Numbered from the stretch's first letter, positions 48,240-59,823 are shown. The stretch: DNA of 64,000 bases from Carettochelys insculpta (GCF_033958435.1 NC_134138.1:178482798-178546797), one strand, 5' to 3'. Notes: generated by a model not told the origin, from the sequence alone. Made by a program: numbers and translations.

Positions 48240-48375
48240 AATATAAAAATATAATTAGAAAGGCCAAAAAGAAAGTGAAGGACAGCTAGCTGAGCACTGA
48301 AAAAATAAGAGGGAAAAAATGTAACAGCAATAGAACTAGGAAGCCTACTAAACAGAAAGACTGATGAGGAGTTTA

Positions 48376-48896
48376 CATGGGGGTGGGACACCAGCCACCT
48401 GATGCTCCCAAGCCCACTGAAGGGACAGGACATCCCCTCCACATCCCAGGCCTCATCTCTCTTTGCACCTGTTCTGTCCCCTCTCTGCTGTTGCGCTGCC
48501 CTCTACCATCCTTTACCCTGCCCTTGTGTTGCCCCTACTATTCTCCAACCGATGCAACATGGGGGATAGCTGAGACAGGGTTCCAATGTCAGCAGCAGGG
48601 ACCCGCCGCTGCCACTCATGAGCAGTGGTGGAGATAGCAGAGCAACACAGCCTCATCTTGCTCTGCTCCCTCTGCCACATCACTACGCACCAGCAGGGTG
48701 GCCCTCTCCCCAAGTAACATGACCAGGAGAGCATAGTGAAGGGAGTGGGCAAGCCCTGCTGCCAGTGCCAGGTCATCCTGCTTGTCTCCATGCCACCAGA
48801 AGCTCTGAGTGCACCAGCTGCTGGCTAGATTCTTACCATTCGTCTTGGGGGCATGTGCCCCCACACATCACCCCTGCTGTTACAAAGCCACTGAGC
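48376..48896. other. Unexplained insertion inside the old CR1-like copy
   Basis: The two CR1 blocks on either side are nearly adjacent in the better copy, so about 520 bp has been added or substituted here. It is more GC-rich than its flanks, with C-rich runs ('cctttaccctgcccttgtgt'). No TIRs, tail or duplication could be identified. Confidence 0.45.
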
Positions 48897-50167
48897 CACT
48901 GGATGGTCAAGATGCCATTATGAAGAAACTAAATACATTCTTTGCCTTGGTCTTCATGGCTGAGGATATGAGTGAGATTCGAAACCTGAGCCATTTTTAG
49001 GTGACGAATCTGAGGTGTTATTATCCCAAGAGTTCTAATTTCATTCTAATGTGAAATTGCAGGACTGACTGTTGAGTGTTACCAATCATTTAAATCACCT
49101 TCTGTACCAGGTGACTGGGGAATAGCTGAAATGACACCAAAAAAAAAAAAAAAAACTTAAGAAGTGATCTCAGCCATTACAGGCCAGTAAGACTGACTGG
49201 GTAAATGGGGCAGTTCTGGGCAAACTGTGTGAAACTGTAGTAAATAGCAGAAATTATCAGACACATAGATGAGCACACTTTCTTGGGAGAGTCAACATGG
49301 TTTTTGTAAAAGGAAATCCTGTCACACCAATCTACTAGAATACTTTGAGGAGCATCATCAAGAACATGGACAAGGTTGACCAGCAAAGGGTCTTAAGCAA
49401 CCTAAGAAGTCATGAGAAATGAAGGAAGGGGCTCTCATGCTGGTTATCTGGTTAAAAGATAGGAAACAAAGGGTAGGAACAAACTGTCAGTTTTCAGAAT
49501 AGAAAGAGGTAAATGGTGTTGTCCTGCAGTGGTCTATATTGGTGCCAGTACGGTTAAATATATTCATAAATGGTCTGCAAGAAGGGGTAGACAGGGGTAA
49601 ACAAAAGGGGTAAACAGTAAAAATAAATTGCAGATTATAAAAAACTGACCAAAATTTGAAGATGGTACAAAACTACTCAGATAAGTTGAAAGCAGACTGA
49701 AGAGTTACAAAAGAGCTCATGAAAATGTATGACTGTGCATCAAAATGGCAGATGTAATTCAATGCTGATAAATGCAAAGTAATGGACATTGGAAAATAGA
49801 ATACCAACTATACTTTAATAATGGGGGCTAAATTAATTGTTACTACTCAATAAAAATATTGTAGTCTTTGTGGATATCTCTCCGAAAATCTCCACTCAAT
49901 GTGCAGCAGTAGTCAAAAAACTGAACAGAATGCTGGGAATCATTAATAAAGGGATAGATAATGAGACTGAAAACATTACATTACCTCTGTATACATCCAC
50001 GGTACAACGAAATCTTGAGTACTGTATACAGATGTGGTATTCACACCTCAAACAAGATACATTGGAATTAAAAAGGTGCAGAAAAGGGAAACTAAGATGA
50101 GTAGGAGTATGAAATGGCTGCCATATGAGGAGAAATTGATAAGACTTGGACTTTTCCTTGTTGAAGA

Positions 50168-50826
50168 GAAATGCTTAAGAGTGGATGAGAAGCTGGACAT
50201 GAGTCAACAGTGTGTCCTTGGAGCCAAGAAGGCTAATAGCATCTTGGGGTGCATTAACGGGAGCATTGCCAGAAGATTTAAGGAAGTGATAATTCCCTTT
50301 TATTTGACACTGAGGCCACATCTGGAGTAATACATCCAGTTCTGGGGCCAGATAGGATCTGGATGCATTGAAGATAGGATCTGGATGCATTGAAGTGAGT
50401 CTAGCAGGTGGTAAGAAAAATGATTAGGGGGCTGGAGCACATGACTTAGGAGGAGAGGCTGAGGGATTTGGGCTTATTAGTCTACAGACGACAAGAGTGA
50501 GGGGTGATCTGATAGCAGCTTTCAACTTCCTGAAAGGGTTGGGGGGTGGGGGAAGACCCTGGTCGCAATAGCAACAGATGACAGAATGGAGAGCAATGGT
50601 TTCAGTTGGATTAGGAAAAAAAACTGCTTCACCAGGAGGATGGTGAAGCACTGGAATGTGTTACCTAAAGAAGTGTTGGAATCTCCATCCTTAGAGGTTT
50701 TTAAGTACCAGCTTGACAAAGCCCTGACTGGGATGATTTAGTTAGGATTGTTCCTGTTTTTATCAGGGGGTTGAAGTCAATGACCTTCTGAGGTCTCTTC
50801 CAGCCCTATGATTCAATGATTTTATG
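50168..50826 (+). mobile_element. CR1 3' fragment nested in the older LINE
   Basis: Reads LDMSQQCVLGAKKANSILGC, then CR1 C-terminal sequence ('ctgatagcagctttcaactt', 'gaatctccatccttagagg'), and ends with 'cttccagccctatgattcaa' plus a degenerate ATTCTATG-type tail. It is 5' truncated, as usual for LINEs. It contains a perfect 22-bp tandem duplication at about 50351-50394. Confidence 0.8.
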
Positions 50827-50951
50827 AAATATTTCTTCACACAATGCACCATTAACCTGTGAAACTCCTTGTGAGAGGATGTTGCAAAGAACTAGATCAA
50901 TTCAAGGAGGACAGGTGCATCAATGGCTATTAGCCAGGACAAGCAGAGATG

Positions 50952-51662
50952 GGCTACGTCTACACGTGAAGCCAACATCGAAATAGCTTATTTCGATGTA
51001 GCAACATCGAAATAGGCTAGTTCGATGAATAACGTCTACACGTCCTCCAGGGCTGGCAACGTCGATGTTCAACTTCGACGTTGTGTGGCACCACATCGAA
51101 ATAGGCACTGCGAGGGTACGTCTACACGCCAAAGTAGCACACATCGAAATAAGGGTGCCAGGCACAGCTGCAGACAGGGTCACAGGGAGGACTCAACAGC
51201 AAGCTGCTCCCTTAAAGGGCCCCTCCCAGACACAGTTGCACTAAACAACACAAGATACACAGAGCCGACAACTGGTTGCAGACCCTGTGCCTGCAGCATG
51301 GATCCCCAGCTGCAGCAGCAGCAGCCAGAAGCCCTGGGCTAAGGGCTGCTGCCCACGGTGACCATAGAGCCCCGCAGGGGCTGGAGAGAGAGCATCTCTC
51401 AACCCCCCAGCTGATGGCCGCCATGGAGGACCCGGCAATTTCGACGTTGCGGGACACGGATCGTCTACACGGTCCCTACTTCGACGTTGAACGTCGAAGT
51501 AGGGTGCTATTCCGATCTCCTCATGAGGTTAGCGACTTCGACGTCTCGCCGCCTAACGTCGAAGTTAACTTCGAAATAGCACCCGACGCGTGTAGCCACG
51601 ACGGGCGCTATTTCGAAGTTAGTGCCGCTACTTCGAAGTAGCGTGCACGTGTAGACACAGCT
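50952..51662 (+). mobile_element. 711-bp Harbinger-type MITE, family A, copy 3
   Basis: Same 711-bp length as copies 1 and 2 and closest to copy 1. The flanks are ATG (50949-50951) and AAG (51663-51665), a 3-bp duplication with one mismatch. The host sequence is a LINE tail whose usual form reads 'gcagggatggtgtccc'. Removing the MITE and one flank gives 'gcagagatggtgtcct', so the insertion point and duplication are supported independently. Confidence 0.92.
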
Positions 51663-51837
51663 AAGGTGTCCTAAGCCTCTGTTTGCCAGAAGCTGGGAAT
51701 GAGTGACGGGTATGGATCAACTGATTACCTGTTCTGTTCATTTCATATGCAGCACCTGGCACTGGACACTATTGGAAGACAAAATACTGGGTAAGATGGG
51801 CCTTTGATCTGACTCAGTATAGTTGTTCTCATTTTTA

Positions 51838-53204
51838 ATTTATCCACAAGATAAAGCTATCAAACTAATAAAAAAGAAAGTGTGGCTGCACTCCAGCAGG
51901 GAAGAGAAACTTTTTATGAGATAGCAGCCTAGAGGACCAAGCCTCAAGTAAATAATTGAATCAATTGAAAAGGTAACCCTGACATTTGCAGATTCTAAAA
52001 GAAAACCTTAATTTTACTCAAAAATCCTGTCAACTGCTTCAAGCATAACTGGGGTTCCATCTGTCTGCTGGAGAGAGCTTCTTCCCAGCCATTCTGAGAA
52101 GTAAGAGACGGACCCTGGTGCAGACCCTCCAGACCTGGGAAAGGTGAAGGACCCTAAGAACTAGAAGAGAGGCTCCAGAGGGATGAGGGCTAAGCTCAAT
52201 AAGCTGATGCATTAGGGGCCCATTTTTATGGTCAGTCCTGAGCAGATGGTGTGAGAGCTCAGAGGGTGAGCTGAGGGTGATGGGGAGGCTGAGCTGAGGG
52301 AGCACTGGAAGAGAGGGTTAATTGATTGGAAGGGGATAGGTAGCTGCGGATGTGAGAGCTCCTGCAGAAAGGGTCAAGATCACATTATCCAGTATGAGAG
52401 TGTTGGCAGCACTAATTGTCACATGCACACACCTGGGGATGGGCAAGGGGAGGTCAAAAATCAAGTCACTGACTTAAAAACACAATAACCTTTAAAAAAA
52501 GAGTCATGATTTATTGGCCAATCACATGATATTTGGGGGGGTCTGAATCATGATTTCTGATCTCTTGAAGTTGGTAATACTTCAGTAACCAGTGAAAGCT
52601 CAGTATTGGTGCCTTAGGTTCCTACATACCCCTTTCAATGGGACACAGTAGCCCTCCAGATTGTGACACCTAAAATGAATCACAGGTACCCAAGATCAGA
52701 GGGTTTTTTTTTCTTTTATTTTTCTACCTAGGAAACTTCTAATACTATCCAAAACAGCAAACATGGACTAATCAGAACCATTTCTGGATCAGTGAGAGTT
52801 GGAAAACAGGAGTTAAATCCATCACTGAGTTATCCATTTCTGTATGGGGTCTCATTATATGAGAATTCTTATTCAAGAAAGCGTACTGAGATAGTGCCTG
52901 CTGCTTTGACACCAGTTATATTGTTAGGGCTTTTTTAGTCTCCCAGCTGGACAGGTTCTAGAAAGTACACTTAGCAACTATGTTCTCTTCCCTTTAGTTG
53001 CTCAAGTTTGGATGTATATAAAAGCACCTCTGCGCTAAAGTTTTTGAAGACCAATATTCACCCACCTCCCTCTACAATCTTAACCATTAAAAGATAACCA
53101 TTTCAAAGAGACTTTACATTAAAATTTCATAAAACATTCAAATTAAAGTGATTCAACTGACATTTGAAAGAAAGCACAGAACCTTATGTACTTCGATTCA
53201 CTAC
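51838..53204. other. No gene; possible old repeat scrap near 52453-52570
   Basis: 'gagtcatgatttattggcca' and 'gtctgaatcatgatttctga' resemble a widespread old amniote repeat, but the match is too weak to classify. The rest looks unique. Confidence 0.4.
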
Positions 53205-55560
53205 TAGGCATAGAATCATAGAACAATAGAGCTGGAACAGACCTAAAAAAGCCATCAAGTCCAGCCCCCTGCTCTAAGCAGGACCAAACCCATCAGATCA
53301 GCCCCACCAGGGCTTTGCTGAGGCGAGACGTAAACACCTCCAGGGATGGAGACTCCACTACTTCCCTGGGTAGACAATTACAATGCTTCACCACCCTCCC
53401 AGTGAAAAAGTTTTTCCTAATGTTCAACCTGGACATTTCCAACCACAACTTGAGACCATTGTTCCATGTTCTGCCATCCGTGACCACTGTGAACAGCCTC
53501 TTTCCAGCCTCCCTTCAGTAAGTTGAAGGCTGTTATCAAGTCCCCCCTCAGTCTTCTCTTCTGCAGACTAAACAGTCCCCTCAACGTTTCTTCATAAGTC
53601 ATAGGCTCCAGCCCCCTAATTATTTTGGTTGCCCTCTGCTAGACCCTCTCCAGTGTATCCACATCCTTCCTCTAAATGGGGGCCCAGAACTGGACACAGT
53701 ACTCCAGATGCGGCCTCACCAAAGCTGAATAAAGAGGAATAATTACTTATCTGGATCTACTGGCAATGCTCCTCTTGATGCAACCCAATATGCTATTAGC
53801 TTTCTTGGCTACAATGGCACAGCTGACTCATGTCCAGCTTCTTGTCCACTACAACTCCCAGATCCTTTTCTGCAAAACTACTACTGAGCCAGTTGGACCC
53901 CAGCCTGTAACAATGCTTGGGATTCTTCTGGCCCAAGTGCAGGACTCTGCACTTGCCCTTATCAAACCTCAGATTTCTTGCAGCCCAGTCTTCCAACTTG
54001 TCTAGGTCAGTCTGGACCCTGTCCCTACCCTCCAGCGTATCTACCTCTCCCCCTAGCTTAGTGTCATCCGCAAACTTGCTGAGGGTGCAATCCAACCGCT
54101 CATGGACGTCATTGATAAATATGTTGAACAGAACAGAACCGAACCCAGAACCGAACCTTGGGGCACTCCGCTAGAAACTGACTGCCATCCTGACATTGAG
54201 ATGTTGCTCACTACCCTCTGGGCCCAACCTTCTAGCCAGCTTTCCATCCATCTTACTGTCCATTTATTCAATCCACATTCCTTTAACTTGCTGACAAGAA
54301 TATTGTGGGAGACCACATCAAAAGCTTTGCTAAAATCAAGATAAATCACATCCATTGATTTTTCCCTACCCACAAAGCCAGTTATCTCATTGTAGAAACT
54401 AATCAGATTAGTCAGGCCTGACTTGCCCTTCATGAATCCATGCTGACTATTCCTGATCACTCTCTCCTCCAAGTGCCTCAAAATGACTTCCTTGAGGACC
54501 CCCTCCATGATTTTTCCAGGGACTGATGTAAGACTGACTGGCCTATAGTTCCCTGGATCATCCTTCTTCCCTTTTTTAAAGATGGGAACTACATTTGCCT
54601 TTTTCCAGTCACTCAGGATCTCTTCCTATCTCCGCAACTTTTCAAAGATAATGGCCAAGGGCTCGTCCACAACATACGCCAACTCCCTCAGAACCCTAGG
54701 ATGAATTAGGTCCAGGCCCATCGATTTATGTACATTTAGCTTTTTTAGATGGCTCCTAACCTGTTCTTTCACCACCAAAGACTGTCCACTTTCATCCCAC
54801 AATGCATCACTTATCGCATTAGTCCGGGAGCTGTCTTTGTCCGTGAAGACAGGCAAAGAAAGCATTAAGTACTTCAGCTTTCCCTACATCATCTGTCACT
54901 GGGTTACCTCCCTCATCCAGTAGGGGCCCCATGCCCTCTCTGATCACCTTCTTCTTGGTAACATGCCTGTAGAAACTTTTCTTGTTATCCTTCACATTCC
55001 TCGTGAGTCACAATTCCAGTTGCGCTTCGCCTTCCTGATAACTGCCCTACATTCTTGAGCTATACGTTTATACCCCTCCCTGGACATCTGTCGCAGTTTC
55101 CACTTTTTGTAAGCTCCCTTTTTGTGCCTAAATTTTCCAAGGATTTCCCCATTAATCCAGTCTGGTCTCCTACCATATTTACTTCTCTTGCTGTGCATTG
55201 GGACAGTTTCTTTCTGCACCTTCAATAGGGCTTCCTTAAAATACCGCCTTTTTTCGTGGACTCCTTTTCCCTTCATGGAAGCATCCCAGGGAATTCTGCC
55301 CATCAGGTTTCTGAAGGAGTCAAAGTCTGCTTTTCTGAAGTCCAAGGTGTGTAATTTGCTACTCTTTCCCTCCTTTGGTCAGAGTCCTGAAGTGTACCAT
55401 CTCATGATCACTGCTTCCCAGGTTGTCCCCCTACCTCTACCTTCGCTATTAGTTTCTCCCTGTTTGTAAGCAGCTGGTTGATGAACATAAATGGTCATCA
55501 CTTATGTTCCAAATATCCATCTCTAAATTACTAGTATATCACTCTTTATATAAATCGCTA
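53205..55560 (-). mobile_element. CR1-clade LINE, 5'-truncated, minus strand
   Basis: Reverse complement of a CR1. The 3' tail lies at the left ('agaatcatagaacaatagag', 'gccatcaagtccagcccc'), and ORF2 reverse transcriptase and part of the linker region run to about 55500. The right boundary is approximate. It is in opposite orientation to the LINE beginning at 55781. Confidence 0.88.
53293..55345 (-). pseudogene. CR1 ORF2 reverse transcriptase pseudogene
   Basis: Read right to left. The post-endonuclease segment MDFRKADFDSFRNLMGRIPW starts at 55345, then RPDWINGEILGKFRHKKGAY. The RT follows, with SMGLDLIHPRVLREL near 54700, NSQHGFMKGKSGLTNLISFY near 54430, VIYLDFSKAFDVVSHNILV near 54330, [11 protein letters not shown] near 54160 and [12 protein letters not shown] near 54070. 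The C-terminal part has CRVLHLGQKNPKHCYRLGSN near 53930 and [19 protein letters not shown] near 53450. Both catalytic motifs are intact, but the frame breaks at about 55000, 54620, 54110, 53790 and 53600. Degree of decay is similar to the copy at 5095. Confidence 0.87.
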
Positions 55561-55574
55561 ATGAAGGAGGCCTT

Positions 55575-55760
55575 GTGGTCTAGAATAGGGATGGGGAACT
55601 CTGATGTGGTGGCTTCATGGAGTTCATCAGGGCTAGCCACTGGTGAGCCACCAGATGCCTTTTTTACCTAAGCAGCCGCAGGCATGGAGGCCTGCAGCTC
55701 CCAGTGGCTGTGCATGGAGAACCACAGGAACTGGGAGCTTAAGTCTCTGTACTTATGGAT
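55575..55760. mobile_element. hAT-like MITE fragment
   Basis: 'gatggggaactctgatgtgg', 'cagggctagccactgg', 'gcctgcagctcccagtggct' and 'gaaccacaggaactgggagc' resemble a common turtle hAT MITE built of 'gcagctcccattggc...gggaac' palindromic blocks. It is wedged between two LINEs and incomplete; the family call comes from memory of such repeats. Confidence 0.45.
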
Positions 55761-56729
55761 GCTGAGGAAAACAAAACATGTAGGCTATGGTTACACTGCA
55801 GTAAATTATATCGGAAAGACAGAACAGGTCGTGCGGGTGGCGGAGTGGTACTATATGTGAAGGATAATATAGAATCAAATGAAGCAAAAATCCTAAAGGA
55901 ATCAAAATGTTCCATAGAATCATTATGGATAACAATTCATTCCTCTAATATGAATATGGCGTTAGGAATATATTACCGACCACCTAACCAGGACAGTGAT
56001 AGTGATGCTGAAATGTTAAGGGAGATTAGAGAGGCTATCAAAATAAAAAATACAGTAATAATAGGAGATTTCAGTTATCCCCATATTGATTGGGTACGCG
56101 TCACCTCAGGACGGGATTCAGAGATTAAATTTCTTGATGCCTTAAATGACTGCTTCTTGGAGCAGCTAGTACAGGAACCCACAAGGGGAGAGTCAATTCT
56201 CGATCTAGTCCTGACTGGAATACAGGATCTGGTCCAAGAGGAAACTGTTACTGGACCACTTGGAAATAGTGACCACAATATAATAACTTTTAATATTCCT
56301 GTGCTGGGAAGAACACCGCAGCAGTCAAACACTCCAGCATTTAATTTAAAATAGGGGAATTACACTAACATGAGGAAGCTAGTTAAACAGAAACTAAAAG
56401 GTAGAGGAACTAAACTAAAATCCCTGGAAGCTGCATGGAAACTGTTTAAAGACACCATACTAGAGGCCCAACTTAAATGTATACCCCAAATAAAAAAACA
56501 CAGTAAGAGACCTAACAAAGAACCACCATGGCTTAACAGCCATGTTAAAAAGGCAGTGAGAGAGAAAAGGGCAGCTTTTAAAAAGTGGAAGTCAAATCCT
56601 AGTGAGGAAAATAGAAAGGAACATAAACACTCCCAAATTAAGTGTCATAATGTAATAAGAAAAGCCAAAAAAGATTTTGAGGAACAGCTAGCCAAAAATT
56701 CAAAAAACGATAGTAAAATGCTTTTTTAA
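55755..56729 (+). pseudogene. LINE endonuclease and linker part of ORF2
   Basis: Apurinic-type endonuclease domain: GRAGGGVVLYVKDNIES near residues 25-41, LGIYYRPPNQDSDSDAEM, GDFSYPHIDW (metal-binding Asp region, near 56065) and GNSDHNIITFNI (catalytic SDH, near 56265). One TAG stop at 56352-56354 divides it from the following stretch in the same frame, which reads GNYTNMRKLV, then PPWLNSHVKKAVREKRAAFK and VIRKAKKDFEEQLAK. The frame is lost at a T-run near 56722, where one base is gained or lost before KYIRSRKPAKK. The 5' half of the endonuclease is missing, since the element is truncated. Confidence 0.82.
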
Positions 56730-56763
56730 ATACATTAGAAGCAGGAAGCCCGCTAAAAAGGCA

Positions 56764-58080
56764 GTGGGGCCCTTGGACAATAAAGATATAAAAGGAGCGA
56801 TCAAGGAAGACAGTGCCATTGCGGAGCGATTAAATGATTTCTTTGCTTCAGTCTTCACGGCTGAGGATGTTACAGAGGTTCCTAAATCTGAGCCAGCCTT
56901 TTTAGGTGACAAATCTGAGGAACTCTCCCAGATTGAAGTGACATTAGAGGAGGTTTTGGAGTTAATTGATAAGCTGAATAGTAACAAGTCTCCAGGACCA
57001 GACGGTATTCACCCAAGTGTTCTGAAAGAACTCAAATGTGAAATTGCGGAGTTATTAACAGTAGTTTGTAACCTATCCTTTAAATCCGCTTCGGTACCCA
57101 AGGACTGGAAGACGGCCAATATAACGCCAATATTTAAAAAAGGCTCTAGAGGAGACCCTGGCAATTATAGACTGATAAGTCTAACATCAGTACCAGGCAA
57201 ATTAGTAGAAACAATGGTAAAGAATAAAATTGCAAGGCACGTAGAAGAGCACGATTTGTTGGGCAAAAGTCAGCATGGTTTCTGCAGAGGGAAGTCGTGT
57301 CTAACTAATCTATTAGAATTCTTTGAAGGGGTTAATAAACATGCGGACAAGGCACACCCAGTGGACATAATATACCTAGATTTCCAGAAAGCCTTTGACA
57401 CGGTCCCACACCAAAGGCTTTTATGTAAATTAGGCGGTCATGGGATAGGAGGAAAGATCCTTTCATGGATCGGGAATTGGTTAAAAGACAGAAAACAAAG
57501 TGTTGGAATAAATGGTAAATTTTCGCAATGGAGGGGGGTAACTAGTGGTGTTCCCCAGGGTTCAGTCCTGGGACCGATCCTGTTCAACTTGTTCATCAAT
57601 GATCTAGAAAATGAGGTAAGCAGTGAGGTGGCAAAGTTTGCAGATGACACCAAGTTGTTCAGGACAGTCAAAACCAAAACAGATTGTGAAGAACTACAAA
57701 AAGATCTCAGCAAACTGCGTGATTGGGCAGCAAAATGGCAAATGAAATTTAATGTGGGTAAGTGTAAGGTAATGCACATTGGAAAAAATAACCCAGATTA
57801 CACGTACAACATGATGGGGTCAAATTTAGCTACGACAGATCAGGAAAGGGATCTTGGAGTTATAGTGGATAGTTCTCTGAAGACATCCACGCAGTGTGCA
57901 GCGGCAGTTAGTAAAGCAAATAGGATGTTAGGAATTATTAAAAAAGGGATAGATAATAAGACAAAAGATATCATACTTCCCCTATATAAACCTATGGTAC
58001 GCCCACATCTTGAGTACTGCGTGCAGATGTGGTCTCCTCACCTCAAAAAAGATATATTGGCATTAGAAGAGGGCGACTAA
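56764..58080 (+). CDS. LINE reverse transcriptase ORF, 438 codons, uninterrupted
   Basis: A long intact stretch of the ORF2 polyprotein: [12 protein letters not shown] at residues 24-35, [16 protein letters not shown] at 75-90, [17 protein letters not shown] at 171-187, [14 protein letters not shown] at 201-214 with the first catalytic Asp, [20 protein letters not shown] at 261-280, and KFADDTKLF at 291-299 with the catalytic Asp pair. RNA-templated DNA synthesis is the family function. It is not a complete protein: it starts inside the polyprotein after a frameshift and ends at 58080 where a small deletion (near 58066) shifts the frame. The motif usually YRPISL is YRLISL here, explained by a CCG to CTG change. 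Best read as part of a recently inactivated ORF2. Confidence 0.85.
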   Translation: MGPLDNKDIKGAIKEDSAIAERLNDFFASVFTAEDVTEVPKSEPAFLGDKSEELSQIEVTLEEVLELIDKLNSNKSPGPDGIHPSVLKELKCEIAELLTVVCNLSFKSASVPKDWKTANITPIFKKGSRGDPGNYRLISLTSVPGKLVETMVKNKIARHVEEHDLLGKSQHGFCRGKSCLTNLLEFFEGVNKHADKAHPVDIIYLDFQKAFDTVPHQRLLCKLGGHGIGGKILSWIGNWLKDRKQSVGINGKFSQWRGVTSGVPQGSVLGPILFNLFINDLENEVSSEVAKFADDTKLFRTVKTKTDCEELQKDLSKLRDWAAKWQMKFNVGKCKVMHIGKNNPDYTYNMMGSNLATTDQERDLGVIVDSSLKTSTQCAAAVSKANRMLGIIKKGIDNKTKDIILPLYKPMVRPHLEYCVQMWSPHLKKDILALEEGD

Positions 58081-58081
58081 G

Positions 58082-58441
58082 ATGATTAAGGGTTTGGAAC
58101 GGGTCCCATATGGGGAGAGGCTAGAGAGACTGGGACTTTTCAGTCTGAAAAAGAGGCGATTGAGGGGCGATATGATAGAGGTATATAAAATCATGAATGG
58201 TGTGGAGAAAGTGAATATAGAAAAATTATTTACCTTTTCCCATAATACAAGAACTAGGGGACACCAAATGAAATTGATGGGTAGTAGTTTCAAAACTAAT
58301 AAAAGGAAATTTTTCTTCACACAGCGCACAGTCAACCTGTGGAACTCCTTGCCGGAGGAGGCTGTGAAGGCCAGGACTCTATTAGGGTTTAAAAAAGAGC
58401 TCGATAAATTTTTGCAGGTTAGGTCCATAAATGGCTATTAG
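58082..58441 (+). pseudogene. LINE ORF2 C-terminal segment
   Basis: [38 protein letters not shown] and [19 protein letters not shown] are the standard C-terminal region of CR1-type ORF2, in frame 2 relative to the RT in frame 1. It ends at the natural stop just before the 3' untranslated region. It is separated from the RT only by a small deletion. Confidence 0.82.
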
Positions 58442-58636
58442 CCAGGGGTAAAGTATGGTGCCCTAGCCTTCAGTACAAGGGCAGGAGATGGATGGCAGGA
58501 GATAAATCACTTGATCATTGTCTTCTGTTCTCCTTCTCTGGGGCACCTGGCATTGGCCACTGTTGGCAGACGGGATACTGGGCTGGATGGACCTTTGGTC
58601 TGACCCAGTATGGCCGTTCTTATGTTCTTATCTGTA

Positions 58637-59428
58637 GACAGAATCATAGAATCATAGGTCAGGAAGGGACCTCAGGTGGTCATCTAGTCCAGCCCACTGT
58701 TTCAAGCGGATCAACCTCCACTAAGTCATCACAGCCAGGACCTTGTCAAGTCGGGACTTAAACTTTGAGGAATGGAAAATCCACCATCTCTCTAGGCAAC
58801 ACATTCCAGTGCTTCACCACTCTACTGGTGAAGTAGTTTTTCCAAATATCCAACCTACTCCTCTCCCTCTAACTTCAGACCATTACTCCTTGTTGTACCA
58901 TGTGACACCACTGAGAACAGCTTCTCAACCTCCTCTTTAAAGCTCCCCTTTAGGAAGTTGAAGGCTGCTATTAAATCACCCCTCAGTCTTCTCTTCTGGA
59001 AACTAAACAAGCCCAAATCCCTCAGCCTATCCTCATAGGTCTTGTGCTCCAGCCCCTTAGTCATTTTTGTTGCTCTCCACTGAATCTCTCCAGCACATCC
59101 CCTTCCTTTTTATATTGCAGTGGGATGGAAGAGGTGCAAAACTGGACACAATATTCCAGATGTGGCCTCACCAGTGCCAAATAATGAGTAACAACCACTT
59201 CTCTAGATCTTCTTGAAATGTTCCTCCTAATGCACCCTAGTATTCCGTTAGCTTTCTTGGCTAGAAGCGCACACTGTTCACTCACATGCAGCCTTTCATC
59301 CACCATAACCCACAGGCCCCTTTCCACTGTACTCCTGCTTAGCCATTTGGTCCCCAGCCTATAACAATACTTGGGATTCTTCCGCCCCAGGAGCAGAACT
59401 CTACACTTCTCCTTGTTGAACTGCATCA
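58637..59428 (-). mobile_element. CR1 3' fragment, minus strand
   Basis: The left end 'gaatcatagaatcataggtc' is the inverted CR1 tail. The body reads, on the minus strand, MQFNKEKCRVLLLGRKNPKY, then LHVSEQCALLAKKANGILGC (59426 downward) and [20 protein letters not shown] near 58980. It is 5' truncated at about 59428 and broken by a frameshift near 59062. Confidence 0.85.
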
Positions 59429-59823
59429 GAAGTCACTGTCGGAAGAGATTTTCTGACAAAACTTCTGTCAGAGTGCAGCCACACACAAGTCAATCAGAAG
59501 AGCACTCGGCTCTGTCAACAGAGCACCTGGACTACCCAGCTTCTCTCTCAGCAAAGCAGGCACCTGGAAGCACAGCAGACAGGGCTGGCCATTGTTCTGA
59601 ATGTCCTGCCTGTCGAGAGAAGGCCCACCCAGAGTATCCACACAACTTTTTTGTCAACAGGGTCTGTCAACAGCAGTGTTATGCTTCATGGCAGAGAGGC
59701 AGCATGCTACTGGTAGACGTGCTGAGTTTTGGTGACTAACTGATGGGGTATGGACATTCCACCAGTTTTGTTAAAAAAACTATGGTTTTGTTGCCAAAAC
59801 TCGTTAGTGCAACCACAACCTAG
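59429..59823. mobile_element. Harbinger-like MITE fragment, 30981 family
   Basis: 'cactgtcggaagagatttt' and 'ctgacaaaacttctgtca' match the left interior of the element at 30981, as does 'cacaacttttttgtcaac'. The left terminus is missing at the junction with the CR1 piece, and the right end is degraded. Confidence 0.55.

Larger units (their letters stand above)
48240..51837 (+). mobile_element. Old CR1-like LINE (55781 type) with nested insertions
   Basis: Remnants line up in order with the better copy at 55781-58630. 48240-48375 matches 'ataagaaaagccaaaaaag' and what follows; 48897-50167 matches from 'ttctttgcttcagtcttcac' through the reverse transcriptase and thumb; 50827-50951 matches 'ttcttcacacagcgcac'; and 51663-51837 matches the 3' tail ('cactggacactattggaaga', 'tctgactcagtatag'). 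It is interrupted by an unexplained 0.5-kb segment (48376-48896), a CR1 3' piece (50168-50826) and a MITE (50952-51662). Coding sequence is heavily broken; the only readable scraps are near 49837-50100 (QCAAVVKKLNRMLGIINKGI). Confidence 0.78.
55781..58630 (+). mobile_element. CR1-like LINE, lightly damaged, plus strand
   Basis: 2.85 kb covering the end of the endonuclease through the 3' tail, which closes with 'ctgggctggatggaccttt', 'ggtctgacccagtatggcc' and 'gttcttatgttctta'. That tail is widespread in turtle LINEs and their dependent SINEs. The protein belongs to a subgroup distinct from the 5095 and 53205 elements. It is the best preserved LINE in the window. Confidence 0.88.
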
